Positions 7,913 through 17,129 are shown, counted from the first letter of the stretch. The stretch is DNA of 64,000 nt from Ornithinibacillus sp047228935 (GCF_047228935.1 NZ_JBFEGG010000002.1:372001-436000), one strand, 5' to 3'. Program-made: numbers and translations. Notes: generated by a model from the sequence alone, not told the origin.

Positions 7913-9265
7913 TTGAAAAAGCTTTTATTAGCATTACTTATTTCACTTTTTGCCGTTGCTTTAGTTGCTTGTGGTAGCAGTAACGAAGATGAAGGTAACG
8001 AGGAAAATACAGGCTCTAACGAAACTCCGACGGAAGAAGGTTCTGAATCTAGTATCGTCACCTCTTTAGATGAGCCAATTGAAATTGAATTCTGGCATGC
8101 GATGAGTGGTGGTCACGAGGAAGCATTAACAAAAATTACTAACGATTTCAATGAATCACAAGACAAGATTACCGTAAAATTAGTTAACCAAGGTAGCTAT
8201 GATGACCTATCAACTAAAAACATGGCTGCAGCAAAAGCAAATAACTTACCAGTACTTACACAAGCTTATGAAGACTGGATTACAGAATACCTTGAAAATG
8301 ATTTAGTAGCAGATATGACTCCTTATATTACTGATCCTGAGATTGGATTCTCAGAAGAAGAGTTAAATGATATCGTAGAAGTTTTCCGCGAAATGAACAT
8401 TTGGGATGGAAAATACTACGGATTACCGTTCAATAAGAGTACACGTATTATGTTCTACAATGTGGATTACTTAGAAGAAGCAGGTGTTGAAGTTCCGACA
8501 ACTTGGGACGAGCTTCGCGCAGTTGCAGAAGCGACAACAGGGGAAAAAGACGGAAGAAATGTTATTGGTCTCGGACTAGAAAATTCTGTAACTTTAGAAT
8601 TTAACCAATGGGTACACCAAGCTGGTGGAGTATACTTCGATGAAGAAAATGGAACATTTGAAATGAACTCTGCAGAAGGGAAAGAAGCATTAGAATTTGT
8701 AACGAGCATGATTGAAGATGGTATTGCACGTACTGCTGGTGAAGATGGTTATATGTCTGAACCGTTCGCACGTGGGGATGTTGCACTTTACATCGGTTCA
8801 TCTGCTGGTATTCCTTACGTAGCAGCTCCTGCGGAAGAGAATGGTATTAATTGGGCAGCTACTGTATTACCTGCTGGTGAACAAGCAGCAACTCCATTCG
8901 CTGGTACAAACGTTTCTGTATTCAGTTCTGCAACGGAAGAAGAAAAATATGCAGCTTGGGAATATATGAAATTCCTAATTAACACAGAAAACACAACTTA
9001 CTGGGCAATGCAATCTGGTTATTTACCAGTACGTTACTCTGCACTTGAGAGTGATGAATGGAAAGCATATACTACTGAAAACCCTGAGTACGGTGTAGGG
9101 GAACAACAATTTGATGCTGGATTCTATGATCCTCGTATTAAAGGTGCTTATGCACTTAAAAACGCAGTAGCAAAAGAACTTGACCGCGTACTACTTGGTG
9201 AAATTTCAGTTGAAGAAGGTCTAGAAAACGCAGAAGCAGCTGCAAAAAGAGAACTTGGACAATAA
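7913..9265 (+). CDS. ugpB: ABC importer substrate-binding lipoprotein, UgpB-like
   Basis: A 450-residue family-1 extracellular solute-binding protein. The signal peptide ends in a lipobox LVAC with Cys20 as the lipidated residue. An acidic Ser/Asn/Glu linker follows (residues 21-52), then the mature domain beginning EIEFWHAMSGGHEEAL, which resembles UgpB (FWHSMEG). The start follows GGAGG. Expected to sit on the outer face of the membrane and deliver solute to the UgpA/E-type permeases. The acidic linker fits a halotolerant host. Confidence 0.87.
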   Translation: MKKLLLALLISLFAVALVACGSSNEDEGNEENTGSNETPTEEGSESSIVTSLDEPIEIEFWHAMSGGHEEALTKITNDFNESQDKITVKLVNQGSYDDLSTKNMAAAKANNLPVLTQAYEDWITEYLENDLVADMTPYITDPEIGFSEEELNDIVEVFREMNIWDGKYYGLPFNKSTRIMFYNVDYLEEAGVEVPTTWDELRAVAEATTGEKDGRNVIGLGLENSVTLEFNQWVHQAGGVYFDEENGTFEMNSAEGKEALEFVTSMIEDGIARTAGEDGYMSEPFARGDVALYIGSSAGIPYVAAPAEENGINWAATVLPAGEQAATPFAGTNVSVFSSATEEEKYAAWEYMKFLINTENTTYWAMQSGYLPVRYSALESDEWKAYTTENPEYGVGEQQFDAGFYDPRIKGAYALKNAVAKELDRVLLGEISVEEGLENAEAAAKRELGQ

Positions 9266-9283
9266 TTAAACAGTTAAAAGTAG

Positions 9284-9307
9284 AGGAACCTGTCCCTTCA
9301 GGTTCCT
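9284..9307 (+). terminator. hairpin between binding protein and hydrolase genes
   Basis: AGGAACCTG pairs perfectly with CAGGTTCCT around a six-base loop. There is no strong T run, so it more likely sets differential expression or mRNA stability within the operon than full termination. Confidence 0.5.
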
Positions 9308-9336
9308 TCACTTATTCTACTAGAGGTGAAAACAAT

Positions 9337-10731
9337 ATGAACCAAACAACTTTAATTTTCCACGGCGGACTACGTACTATTGGCGGAACGATTGTTAGTT
9401 TGCAATACGGAGAAGACCGTGTCATTTTTGACTTTGGACTAGTTTATAATCCGCAAACAAATATTTTAGATGCGCAAATAAAGCTGCGAGAAAGTGCGAA
9501 GACTCGTGACTATTTAACATTAGCTATGATTCCTCATATAGACGGCATATATAGTAAAGCCTCGTTACCAAAGAGCTCTTCCCTCATTCCAGCAAATCAG
9601 TTTCCGGGAGAAACTGCTGTTCTCATCTCCCACTTACACTTAGATCATATTGGGGGAATGGGCTTAATTGATCCATCCATACCTATCTATATGAGTAAGG
9701 ATTCCTATAACCTGTATCAAACATTAGCATTGATTGGAGAAGGGGTGGACGGCGACAGAACGTATGAGTCTTGTGAATATAATCAGGCTTTCTTTGTCGG
9801 GAACATAAAAGTAACCCCACTTCAAGTGGACCACGACATCCCAGGTGCATGCGGCTTTCATATTGAAACACCAGATGGGGCTATTCTATATACTGGGGAC
9901 CTTCGTTTACACGGGAGCCACCCAGAACGAGTGGAATCTTTTATAACAAACGCCAAGGCACTTGGATTTGACGTGTTGATTATGGAAGGAACTACCTTAC
10001 GAAGTGAGGATGAGCTTCCCGAGGAATTACTTGTTGCAAGTACAGACTTTCCTAAAACATTAATTACTGAAAACACGATTCCAACACTTTTCACTGAACT
10101 CCTTCAAGACAAGAAAGGAATTGGTATTTTTAATATATACCACCGAAACGTGGACCGGATTGCCGGTGTTATACAAGCAGGGCGTTTACTTAATCGCAAG
10201 GTCGTCTTAGAAATTGGCACTGCCCAGATTGCATCAGACTTTCTACCGGATGAAACTTTTTACATTTATGAATCAGAAATGCTTAGACAGCGTCAAGCGA
10301 ATAACAAACTAGAGAACTGGCAAACTCGTTTATTAGCCGCTTTTCCTATTATTTCAGCTGAAGAAATTAATAACAACTCACATGAATATTTAGTACAAAA
10401 TTCATATGACCAATCATTAGAGCTGTTTGATTTACATACTGAAGGCGGGCTTTATTTGCATGCGGATGGGGTTCCTTTAGGTGATTACGACCCAGCCTTT
10501 CATAATTTAGAGCGCATACTTAATCTTATCGGTCTACCAAAAGCATTTGTTGGAACAGGTGGCCATGCGACACCACAGCATTTACAATATATTTTAGAGA
10601 AGCTGGACCCGAACGTGTTAATCCCACTTCATAGTTTTCATCCTGAGAGATTAAAGCCTAAGAGAGGAAAGCAATTATTGCCTCAATACGGGAAAACATA
10701 TCTGTTACAGCGTGGGGATTTAATAGAGTGA
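9337..10731 (+). CDS. MBL-fold, beta-CASP-like metallo-hydrolase (RNase J-related)
   Basis: A 464-residue cytoplasmic protein with no signal peptide. Metallo-beta-lactamase motifs appear in order: SHLHLDHIGG (HxHxDH), a second-half His in VDHDIPG, the metal Asp in YTGDLRLHG, and C-terminal beta-CASP-like motifs GTGGHATPQ and LIPLHSFHPE. The arrangement resembles RNase J and other phosphodiesterases of this family, but the protein is shorter than RNase J (about 555). It is the last gene of the Pho-box operon, 71 bases after the binding protein. A role in hydrolysing an imported phosphodiester, or nucleic acid, is inferred. Confidence 0.85.
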   Translation: MNQTTLIFHGGLRTIGGTIVSLQYGEDRVIFDFGLVYNPQTNILDAQIKLRESAKTRDYLTLAMIPHIDGIYSKASLPKSSSLIPANQFPGETAVLISHLHLDHIGGMGLIDPSIPIYMSKDSYNLYQTLALIGEGVDGDRTYESCEYNQAFFVGNIKVTPLQVDHDIPGACGFHIETPDGAILYTGDLRLHGSHPERVESFITNAKALGFDVLIMEGTTLRSEDELPEELLVASTDFPKTLITENTIPTLFTELLQDKKGIGIFNIYHRNVDRIAGVIQAGRLLNRKVVLEIGTAQIASDFLPDETFYIYESEMLRQRQANNKLENWQTRLLAAFPIISAEEINNNSHEYLVQNSYDQSLELFDLHTEGGLYLHADGVPLGDYDPAFHNLERILNLIGLPKAFVGTGGHATPQHLQYILEKLDPNVLIPLHSFHPERLKPKRGKQLLPQYGKTYLLQRGDLIE

Positions 10732-10797
10732 GGAACGTGTGCGGTCTCGGATGATTTTAGCGATTCACAGCACAAAGACTAGGAGTTAGACATCTAA

Positions 10798-10838
10798 TAA
10801 AGGGACGGGCTTTAAGATTGCAGGTGCCCGTTCCTTTT
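10798..10838 (+). terminator. terminator of the importer operon
   Basis: AAGGGACGGGC (10800-10810) pairs with GCCCGTTCCTTTT (10825-10837), allowing one bulge, followed by TTTT. It lies between two converging genes. Confidence 0.8.
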
Positions 10839-10849
10839 CTGTAATATAA

Positions 10850-11521
10850 TCACTTATTCTCTATCACCCTACCAAGCTCAAACAATGCATCATGCGCTAT
10901 CACCTGATAGTTCCGCCCTACTTTTTCCAAATAGTTCTTTTCACAAAATTGATTGAGCACATAGAGTAAATGACGATAGGACACCCCTAAATAATCACAA
11001 ACCTCTACATGCTTTTCCCTATAAACGCCATTATCAGCCGTTTGTAAAATAAAATCAGCCAGCCTATTCTCAAGCGGGAATGCAAGACTCTGGGAGTACT
11101 TCGCTGCCATATTCGTTGCCTTCACACTCAAGAACTTTGTCAGCTCTCTTAAAAACTTCGTATCTTCTAGCAACTGTTTCCGGTAATAATGAATGGGTAG
11201 CGCAAAGCAAATTGTCCTCGTTGTCGCTTGAATTCCTTTTGTATAATACACATCATGTAGTAATTCCATTTCTCCAATGTATTCGTTCTTATTAATAAAA
11301 TTAATTAACGAAACTTTTCCGTTTTGATGGGTAATATAAATTTTAGCCTTTCCTTCTACCACATAAAATAAATAATTCGGACGCATTCCTTCTTGAATAA
11401 TCCAATCATCCCGGCTATACTCATGGACTTCTAAGTATTCTTCGACGGAAAAAGAAAATAAATGGCTGATTGATTCCTTTTCCATAAAGTCCCGCTTCTT
11501 CTCACCTTTATAAATTTCCAT
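10850..11521 (-). CDS. Crp/Fnr family transcriptional regulator, YeiL-like
   Basis: A 223-residue regulator. The N-terminal cyclic-nucleotide-binding-type beta barrel covers about residues 15-125 (IIQEGMRPNYLFYVVEGKAKIY). A winged helix follows, with recognition region VCDYLGVSYRHLLYVLNQF. No Cys cluster for an Fe-S centre is seen. The chosen ATG at 11521 has GAGGTGG in front; an in-frame ATG lies 30 bases upstream. It is divergent from an MFS transporter it may control. Effector unknown. Confidence 0.8.
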   Translation of the reverse strand: MEIYKGEKKRDFMEKESISHLFSFSVEEYLEVHEYSRDDWIIQEGMRPNYLFYVVEGKAKIYITHQNGKVSLINFINKNEYIGEMELLHDVYYTKGIQATTRTICFALPIHYYRKQLLEDTKFLRELTKFLSVKATNMAAKYSQSLAFPLENRLADFILQTADNGVYREKHVEVCDYLGVSYRHLLYVLNQFCEKNYLEKVGRNYQVIAHDALFELGRVIENK

Positions 11522-11601
11522 TTCCCACCTCACAAATAGGAGATACCTCATATTTTTATCCTTACTTCCATGATATCATGCAATTAACGAGGAGGATACG
11601 A

Positions 11602-12774
11602 ATGAACACACAACGCTGGATGAGTATGCAATTTTTTAGTTTCTTTTTAACGTGGGGAATTTTTCTACCTTATTGGTCTGGGTGGATGATAGATACAAAG
11701 GGTATTTCGGTTCCAGAAGCTAGCTTGATAATGAGCTTCGGACTGGTTGCAAGAGGTTTATCTACATTATTTGCTTTTCCTTATTTATCAGGAAAAATTA
11801 GTAGTAGATTACTTTTACGTATTGCAGGAATTGCGACGCTTATTGCGATACTTTGTTATATTCCAGCAAGCTCCTTTACGAGCCTATTAATCGTTACGAT
11901 CGGGATTCATATATTTTATCCGACACTAATGCCTGCTTTAGATAGTGCAGCCGGTGTTTTAATGCAAAGCAAACAACTGAAGCATTATGGTAGGGCCCGT
12001 CAATGGGGTTCAATCGGATTTGTTTCGATTGGAATGGTTTTAACGATTTTCACTGGAGCGTTTGGTGATGAAGTGATTTTATGGGCTTTACTAATTGGAA
12101 TGGTTGGGTTTGTCGGTCTAGGCTTTATGCAAACACCATCTGTTTTAGCAGAGAAACCGCAAGTTAGCACGTCCCGTAGTGGGATGCTGCAGTTATTTCG
12201 GATTAAACATTTTGCCTTAGTATTAATTATCGTTATCTTACTACAAGCAGCACATGCGACGTATTACACGTATGGCTATATCTTTTTACAAGAGATTCAT
12301 GCACCGATGTATTTAATCGGGCTGATTATTAATATTGCGGTTATTGCAGAAATCATTTTCTTCTCTATTGCGGATAAAGGGTTTCAGAAGTTCTCTGTAG
12401 GATCATTACTAACACTTTCAGCAATTGGTTCTAGCTTACGCTGGGTATTAGTATTTGCCTTTCCGAATGTGATTGTATTTTGTATTGCACAAACCTTACA
12501 CGCACTCTCATTCGCAATGGCACACTATGCATTTATGAAATACGTCATCAACTATATTCCAAATGCACAAATTGCTAATGCACAAGGAATGTATTCCGCA
12601 CTTGCACTTAGCTGGAGTACAGCGGTATTTACGATATTCGGTGGCTTTTTATATGAAATCGAGCCACGATTCGCCTTTATCGGTATGATTGTTTGTACGA
12701 TTCCGGCTATGATGCTTGCGTTAGTTTACCGAAATGTGGAACTAAAAAGAGAGAAGGTTTCGGTTGAGGTTTAA
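11602..12774 (+). CDS. MFS transporter (HcaT/PPP-like)
   Basis: A 390-residue protein with about 12 membrane segments. It resembles the PPP (3-phenylpropionate permease) branch of the major facilitator superfamily, with a conserved central charged pattern HYGRARQWGSIGF. The start is ATG 11602 after GAGGAGG; an upstream ATG at 11578 lacks an RBS. It is divergent from the Crp/Fnr regulator. Substrate is not determinable from sequence. Confidence 0.85.
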   Translation: MNTQRWMSMQFFSFFLTWGIFLPYWSGWMIDTKGISVPEASLIMSFGLVARGLSTLFAFPYLSGKISSRLLLRIAGIATLIAILCYIPASSFTSLLIVTIGIHIFYPTLMPALDSAAGVLMQSKQLKHYGRARQWGSIGFVSIGMVLTIFTGAFGDEVILWALLIGMVGFVGLGFMQTPSVLAEKPQVSTSRSGMLQLFRIKHFALVLIIVILLQAAHATYYTYGYIFLQEIHAPMYLIGLIINIAVIAEIIFFSIADKGFQKFSVGSLLTLSAIGSSLRWVLVFAFPNVIVFCIAQTLHALSFAMAHYAFMKYVINYIPNAQIANAQGMYSALALSWSTAVFTIFGGFLYEIEPRFAFIGMIVCTIPAMMLALVYRNVELKREKVSVEV

Positions 12775-12784
12775 TGAAAAGCAA

Positions 12785-12817
12785 TAGACAGGCTATCTTA
12801 AAGATTAGCCTGTCTAG
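12785..12817. terminator. hairpin terminator between converging genes
   Basis: AGACAGGCTA pairs with TAGCCTGTCT around a short loop. T runs are weak, so termination strength is uncertain. Confidence 0.6.
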
Positions 12818-12836
12818 TTGTATCTGCTCGAATTCA

Positions 12837-13352
12837 TTATTTAATTTCGTTAAGATGCTTTTCCAAGCGATCCCAAGTTTCGGTAATTCCTTGCAACATG
12901 CCCATATCCATCACTGTCTTGAGTGCTTCCGGAGACTGATATTCTGCACGGCTAACAAGCTTCGTCATGCCATCCATTTCAATAAATTCTAACGTGATAT
13001 CAGAAGACGGCAGCGATTCATCAACATTAGCATCCGCATCCGAGAAATAATCGGTATAACTAAACATTTCTGGCTCGTTAATTTCGTGATAAACCGCTTT
13101 TCCCCAAGACTCCATTCCGTAGAACTCCCCTTGATTCTGGTCGATACACTTCATACAGTAATGCCATGAACCACCCGGTCGGAAATCCACGTTACAAACT
13201 GGGAGTTCCCAGCCAGAAGGTCCCCACCAATGCTTAAGATGTTCTGGGTCTTTAAACATTTGAAACACAAGCTCACGCGGTGCATCAAAAACACGCTCTA
13301 AGATTAGCACCTGATCTTTCTCTACACTAGATTTCATTTCGTAAACGGACAT
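12837..13352 (-). CDS. SRPBCC/AHSA1-domain protein
   Basis: A 171-residue protein of the activator-of-Hsp90-ATPase-like family (START/Bet v1 fold): LERVFDAPRELVFQMFKDPEHLKHWWGP near the N-terminus and a C-terminal GITETWDRLEKHL helix. The start is ATG 13352, eight bases after GGAGG; ATG 13358 is too close to the RBS. It is encoded 18 bases after an ArsR regulator, the usual two-gene arrangement for this family. The fold binds a hydrophobic ligand; the ligand is unknown. Confidence 0.88.
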   Translation of the reverse strand: MSVYEMKSSVEKDQVLILERVFDAPRELVFQMFKDPEHLKHWWGPSGWELPVCNVDFRPGGSWHYCMKCIDQNQGEFYGMESWGKAVYHEINEPEMFSYTDYFSDADANVDESLPSSDITLEFIEMDGMTKLVSRAEYQSPEALKTVMDMGMLQGITETWDRLEKHLNEIK

Positions 13353-13370
13353 TTTCATTCCTCCACTTTA

Positions 13371-13697
13371 TTAATTTAATGGTTTCTTTCCTTGTAACAC
13401 ATTAAGATAATCGTCTAATCGATCCATCCGCTTTTCCCATAACCTGCGATAGTCATCTAGCCACTGGTCCAATTCTTGAAGTGGTTCTGGTCTTAGTTTG
13501 TAGATTCTGCGATTGGCTATCGGCTGTACTTCTACTAGCCCTGCTTCACTCAATACACGAAGGTGCTTGGAGGCTTGGGGTTGGTTAAGGTTCAGTTTTT
13601 CAGCAATCTGTCCTACTGGAAGTGGCTCCTCTCGAAGAAGGTCAATGATGGAAAGTCGATTTGGTTCTGCTAGTGCATTAAATGTTTGTACGTTCAT
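13371..13697 (-). CDS. ArsR-family winged-helix regulator
   Basis: A 108-residue HTH protein. The winged helix includes LPVGQIAEKLNLNQPQASKHLRVL and a wing IANRRIYKLRPEPLQ. No Cys metal site is present, so it belongs to the non-metal ArsR branch that travels with AHSA1 proteins. Likely autoregulates the two-gene operon. Confidence 0.9.
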   Translation of the reverse strand: MNVQTFNALAEPNRLSIIDLLREEPLPVGQIAEKLNLNQPQASKHLRVLSEAGLVEVQPIANRRIYKLRPEPLQELDQWLDDYRRLWEKRMDRLDDYLNVLQGKKPLN

Positions 13698-14015
13698 GAT
13701 GATTCTCTCCTAACATGTTAGTTTCCCAAAATTTGATGTTTATAAAGAATATCTCCTCCTCGTTTTCCTTTAGACTTATGTCGTGCTATGTTGTTGTTCT
13801 TATTATTCCATATGAGGAATATTCCCATCAAGGAATATTTAGATTTTTTTTAAAAAATATTTTTTAGGAGATGTAAGGAGTGTGTTTCAAAAGAGTAGGG
13901 AGACTCAAGCGAAGATTAAAATATAGCTAATGTAGTAATGGATTGGGATCATTATTTTTAGAACGGTTTCGAAATGATTATGTACAGAAGCTACTCACCT
14001 TTCGAAACCGTTCAT
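13698..14015. other. regulatory interval upstream of the ArsR operon
   Basis: No gene is seen. The palindrome GGAATATTCC lies at 13816-13825, with another AGGAATATTT at 13831-13840 and an ATTCC/GGAAT inverted pair at 13805-13820; these are operator candidates for the ArsR protein. A hairpin at 13961-14009 belongs to the next minus-strand gene. Confidence 0.4.
13961..14009 (-). terminator. hairpin terminator of the RpoA-CTD-like gene
   Basis: GAACGGTTTCGAAA pairs perfectly with TTTCGAAACCGTTC across a loop of about 20 bases, followed on the minus strand by TAAAAATAATG. Confidence 0.65.
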
Positions 14016-14306
14016 TTAATCTTTAAAGGTTAGTCCTGCTTCTGCTAATGAATTTCTTAGAATCGGTAAAGAAGCCGGCCCAACACCATGCAGTTTTAAT
14101 ATTTCTTTTTCCGTATACTTGGATAGCTCCTCCAACGTGTCAATCCCTTCGTGAACCAATGCATTTCTTGCCGGTGAACTTAGTTTTGACAGGAAGCCAC
14201 TTTTAGGCTTATTCTCTTTATCACAAGTAGGGCAGCTTGCACAATCACTGCTTTTGTAATACGTATGTCCTTTTTCACAAACTCTTAACGTTTTTTCTGC
14301 TGGCAT
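14016..14306 (-). CDS. zinc-finger plus RNA polymerase alpha-CTD-like helix-hairpin-helix protein
   Basis: A 96-residue protein. The N-terminal Cys/His cluster (VCEKGHTYYKSSDCASCPTC) looks zinc binding. The C-terminal half has a helix-hairpin-helix fold like the alpha subunit C-terminal domain of RNA polymerase (NALVHEGIDTLEELSKYTEKEILKLHGVGP). Start follows GAGGGG. Function unknown; binding to DNA or RNA polymerase is inferred. Confidence 0.75.
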   Translation of the reverse strand: MPAEKTLRVCEKGHTYYKSSDCASCPTCDKENKPKSGFLSKLSSPARNALVHEGIDTLEELSKYTEKEILKLHGVGPASLPILRNSLAEAGLTFKD

Positions 14307-14373
14307 GATAACCCCTCCGAATTAATTCATTTGATTACGTGATTTACCAGAACCAAAGTACTTTTCATATATG

Positions 14374-14751
14374 CTAGAGCATTTGACATTCCACATTCTT
14401 GGCCAAAACCCAACCATTCAATCCATATGAGGCTAAAATGATGTAATAAGAATAATGTTCTTCCTCAAGCTTATGTTCCAATTCTTTCACATCATTATAG
14501 TCTATTGGCCAACAATAATCTTTTTTCTCCTTTAACAACCCTCTATTTTGCCCGAAGAATTGTCCAAGGTCCTCTTCCTCAATATCTAGAATAATACTCC
14601 CATACAGATGATTTCTAAATACATGTGCCAGAACATCTGTGAACACAACATTGACCAATCTACCATCCACTGATTTAGTATGTAATACTATAACCTTATT
14701 TTCTAGATCTACCTTGTACGAATTAATAATGTTATCATGAACGTTTAACAT
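14374..14751 (-). CDS. hypothetical protein, YxiG-like
   Basis: A 125-residue soluble protein without signal or membrane segment. The opening (MLNVHDNIINSYKVDLENK) and the closing GLNGWVLAKN resemble the B. subtilis YxiG/YxxG small proteins found around wapA. Homology is from memory and modest. Twenty bases separate it from the upstream membrane protein, so they are probably cotranscribed. Function unknown; a role as an immunity-type protein would be speculation. Confidence 0.6.
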   Translation of the reverse strand: MLNVHDNIINSYKVDLENKVIVLHTKSVDGRLVNVVFTDVLAHVFRNHLYGSIILDIEEEDLGQFFGQNRGLLKEKKDYCWPIDYNDVKELEHKLEEEHYSYYIILASYGLNGWVLAKNVECQML

Positions 14752-14771
14752 GGTTGAATCACCCTGTCTTT

Positions 14772-15206
14772 CTATCTTTCCAGTATCAAATAATCTTTCG
14801 TTTTAACTACAGCTATACCGTACTTATCAGCATAAGCAAATATTTCATCATAGATGGTCTCTGGATGGAAGTTCATAATTCGTAAATTAAAGCCCTCAGC
14901 CGATTGGACAATGACACACTTTTTATTCCAGCCTATACGCTTAAACTTGATTCCAATTATTTGTTCCGGCTGTAACTTTTTACGATAAACTCTCATTCTG
15001 AATAGAAATATTTCAAACGTTATGGACGACTCTATTATTTTAATCTTAAATTGAATAAATAAGCATAGTAGAATAAACACAATAATTGTAATTAGATAAA
15101 TTTGATAATAAATAATTCCAGATGAAAAAGTCATGGCTAGTAATAATAGCATCATAACGAATAAAAACAACAATAATCCTCTTTGCGTTTTTGCAGTGAA
15201 AGTCAT
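14772..15206 (-). CDS. hypothetical membrane protein, PH-like domain
   Basis: A 144-residue protein with two transmembrane helices (about 10-29 and 33-53). A C-terminal soluble beta-rich domain (about 60-144) resembles bacterial PH domains anchored to the membrane. Start follows AAAGGAGG. Function unknown. Confidence 0.65.
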   Translation of the reverse strand: MTFTAKTQRGLLLFLFVMMLLLLAMTFSSGIIYYQIYLITIIVFILLCLFIQFKIKIIESSITFEIFLFRMRVYRKKLQPEQIIGIKFKRIGWNKKCVIVQSAEGFNLRIMNFHPETIYDEIFAYADKYGIAVVKTKDYLILER

Positions 15207-15292
15207 ATTTTATCCTCCTTTTCATATATTTTAGCCTAACTAGATATATGTTCAAGTAATATTCTTATTATTCTAACAATCTATTACTAGCT

Positions 15293-15922
15293 CTATTTAT
15301 TTCTCAATATAACAGACTGAAAAGAATGAAAGTGAACATTTCCCCCAACGATTTCTTTTGGTACCACCTTAAAATACTCTATATGAAAGCTCTCTGAAAG
15401 TAATTCTTTTAAAGAATCATCTTCATAGAAAGAAAAGAATCGTTTAGGAGAATAATGATCATCTTCCCAAATCCCTTCCGAATTCTCTCCGCCATAAACA
15501 CCTAAATAGAATAATCCTGATGGTTTTAATACTCTTTTTATCTCGCTTAATACCTTTTTCATGTCTTCTTTAGGAACGTGAAGTAGGCAGTTAAGAGCCC
15601 AAATGGAATCAAAATGGTGGTCGGGAAAATCTAGATTATAAAAACTCATAACGCTAGCATTTAGCCCCTTATCCTTACATAGCTTTATCATTTCTGGTGA
15701 AATATCGATGCTGAAGGTATCTAAACCATTTTCTTTAAAATAGAGACTGTCTTTCCCTGGTCCTGCCCCAATCTCCAATAAACTGCTACAATTTTCATTA
15801 TGTATGTAATGTAAAAAGACTTCTCTTTCTTTAACCTTCCAGTCCTGTATATCATTTGCATTTCTTTCAACCGCCTTTTTGTTGTATGACTCCGTAATCT
15901 GTTTTTGAAATGTGTGGTTCAT
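15293..15922 (-). CDS. class I SAM-dependent methyltransferase
   Basis: A 209-residue protein with motif I LLEIGAGPGKDSLYF, an acidic residue after strand 2 (TFSIDIS), motif SIWALNCLLHVP and a motif-III-like SGLFYLGVYGG. It belongs to the Methyltransf_11/25 group of small-molecule methyltransferases. Start follows AAGGAGGGG. Substrate unknown. Confidence 0.85.
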   Translation of the reverse strand: MNHTFQKQITESYNKKAVERNANDIQDWKVKEREVFLHYIHNENCSSLLEIGAGPGKDSLYFKENGLDTFSIDISPEMIKLCKDKGLNASVMSFYNLDFPDHHFDSIWALNCLLHVPKEDMKKVLSEIKRVLKPSGLFYLGVYGGENSEGIWEDDHYSPKRFFSFYEDDSLKELLSESFHIEYFKVVPKEIVGGNVHFHSFQSVILRNK

Positions 15923-15959
15923 TTTTCACTTCCCCTCCTTATCAATCTTTTATCCTAGA

Positions 15960-16130
15960 TCACTCATCTTTCTCATCCGTCTTCTTCTTTGCTATATAAA
16001 ATGCCAATATGATCAGCGGAATAAAAATAAACCAAGGAATAATAATATGACTTTGTGTGAGTAGGGCAATGAAAAACAATACCACTACTCCAACTATAAT
16101 GTATAAACAACCTCTCCCAAACGTTTCCAA
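15960..16130 (-). CDS. small two-helix membrane protein
   Basis: A 56-residue ORF with a TTG start at 16130, preceded by GGAGGTGA at six bases spacing. It contains two hydrophobic segments (about 9-24 and 29-47) and a Lys/Asp/Glu-rich tail (KKKTDEKDE). The strong RBS and membrane-like composition support it. Function unknown. Confidence 0.6.
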   Translation of the reverse strand: METFGRGCLYIIVGVVVLFFIALLTQSHIIIPWFIFIPLIILAFYIAKKKTDEKDE

Positions 16131-16183
16131 ATAGTCACCTCCGAAAACTTATTCAACTAGTGTGATTAGTAAAAGCAACAACA

Positions 16184-16447
16184 TTATATAAACAGTAATA
16201 AAGCAAGAAGCACCAAAATTACAAAACAGCAACCTCTAAACAACATCCTTTGTGTTTTCGTGATACCCATCTTAACCTCTGTAAAATTAAAGTAGGAAAC
16301 AAGAAAAACCAATCCTAATAAAGTCAGCCCCATTCCTAAAGAGTCGTCGTAAATAGCTACTTGCCTCAGCATCGCTACTCCTATAAGCAGCATAGCTAAA
16401 TATCCTAGGAATAGATGGAGGTATTTTTTTCTATTCTCTTCATTCAT
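16184..16447 (-). CDS. hypothetical membrane protein
   Basis: An 87-residue protein with three predicted membrane helices (about 8-25, 33-50 and 67-86). ATG 16447 is preceded by GGGAGGGGG; upstream in-frame ATG 16519 has no RBS. Similar in style to neighbouring small membrane proteins; function unknown. Confidence 0.6.
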   Translation of the reverse strand: MNEENRKKYLHLFLGYLAMLLIGVAMLRQVAIYDDSLGMGLTLLGLVFLVSYFNFTEVKMGITKTQRMLFRGCCFVILVLLALLLFI

Positions 16448-16592
16448 ATTTAGCCCCCTCCCAAAAATAGTTAAATATAGGCAATTCTCCTTATTTTTAT
16501 CATATTCTTTAAAAAACACTAGATATCTATTTTTCTTATTTCATCATCCTGATAATTAATAACAACACAATTTTCTAACTATTTACTGTAAA

Positions 16593-16619
16593 GAAAAAAG
16601 TGACCTCACTGGATCACTA
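16593..16619 (-). terminator. terminator of the 16665-17129 gene
   Basis: On the minus strand AGTGATCC pairs with GGTCACTT across a five-base loop, followed by TTTTTTC. Confidence 0.75.
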
Positions 16620-16664
16620 TCAATCTAGTTATAGAATCCTTTTTAGATATCCGATTTTCTCAAT

Positions 16665-17129
16665 TTACAAAACCAAATCCTTCTTCTTAGCATCTGCATC
16701 TAAACTTGATCCAATTCCCAAACCAATACAGAGGCCAATAGGTAATCCTAAGGCAATATTATCTAAAAATAGCAATCCAAACATGAGTCCTAAACTCGTT
16801 CCAAGGGACATATATATACTAAGATAATACCCACTCGTTATTAGCTTGTGCTGTTTTGTTAGATGAGAACTAATACTAGTGATTATTTGTCTATGTTGTT
16901 GACTATCAAATGAATCTATATGTTTAATCTGCTCTCTCATTTCAAATACATGTTTCTCCATTACAGGAAATAGTTGCTCACATTCCTCGCAATCTGGTGA
17001 AAAAGAGGCTAACCTTTCAACGATACGATTACACTTATCTAATTCAAGTTTGGTAGCAGTTTTCTCATCTGCTAAAGTTTTAATTTCATTAAGAATTTCT
17101 TTAAGTTCATCAACTCGTTGACTTTCCAT
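16665..17129 (-). CDS. hypothetical coiled-coil membrane protein
   Basis: A 154-residue protein. Residues 1-95 are charged and helical, probably coiled coil, with a Cys pair DCEEC around residue 48. Two membrane helices follow near 103-145 (Gly-rich LGLPIGLCIGLGIG). ATG 17129 lies eight bases after AAAGGAGG. No family recognised. Confidence 0.6.
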   Translation of the reverse strand: MESQRVDELKEILNEIKTLADEKTATKLELDKCNRIVERLASFSPDCEECEQLFPVMEKHVFEMREQIKHIDSFDSQQHRQIITSISSHLTKQHKLITSGYYLSIYMSLGTSLGLMFGLLFLDNIALGLPIGLCIGLGIGSSLDADAKKKDLVL

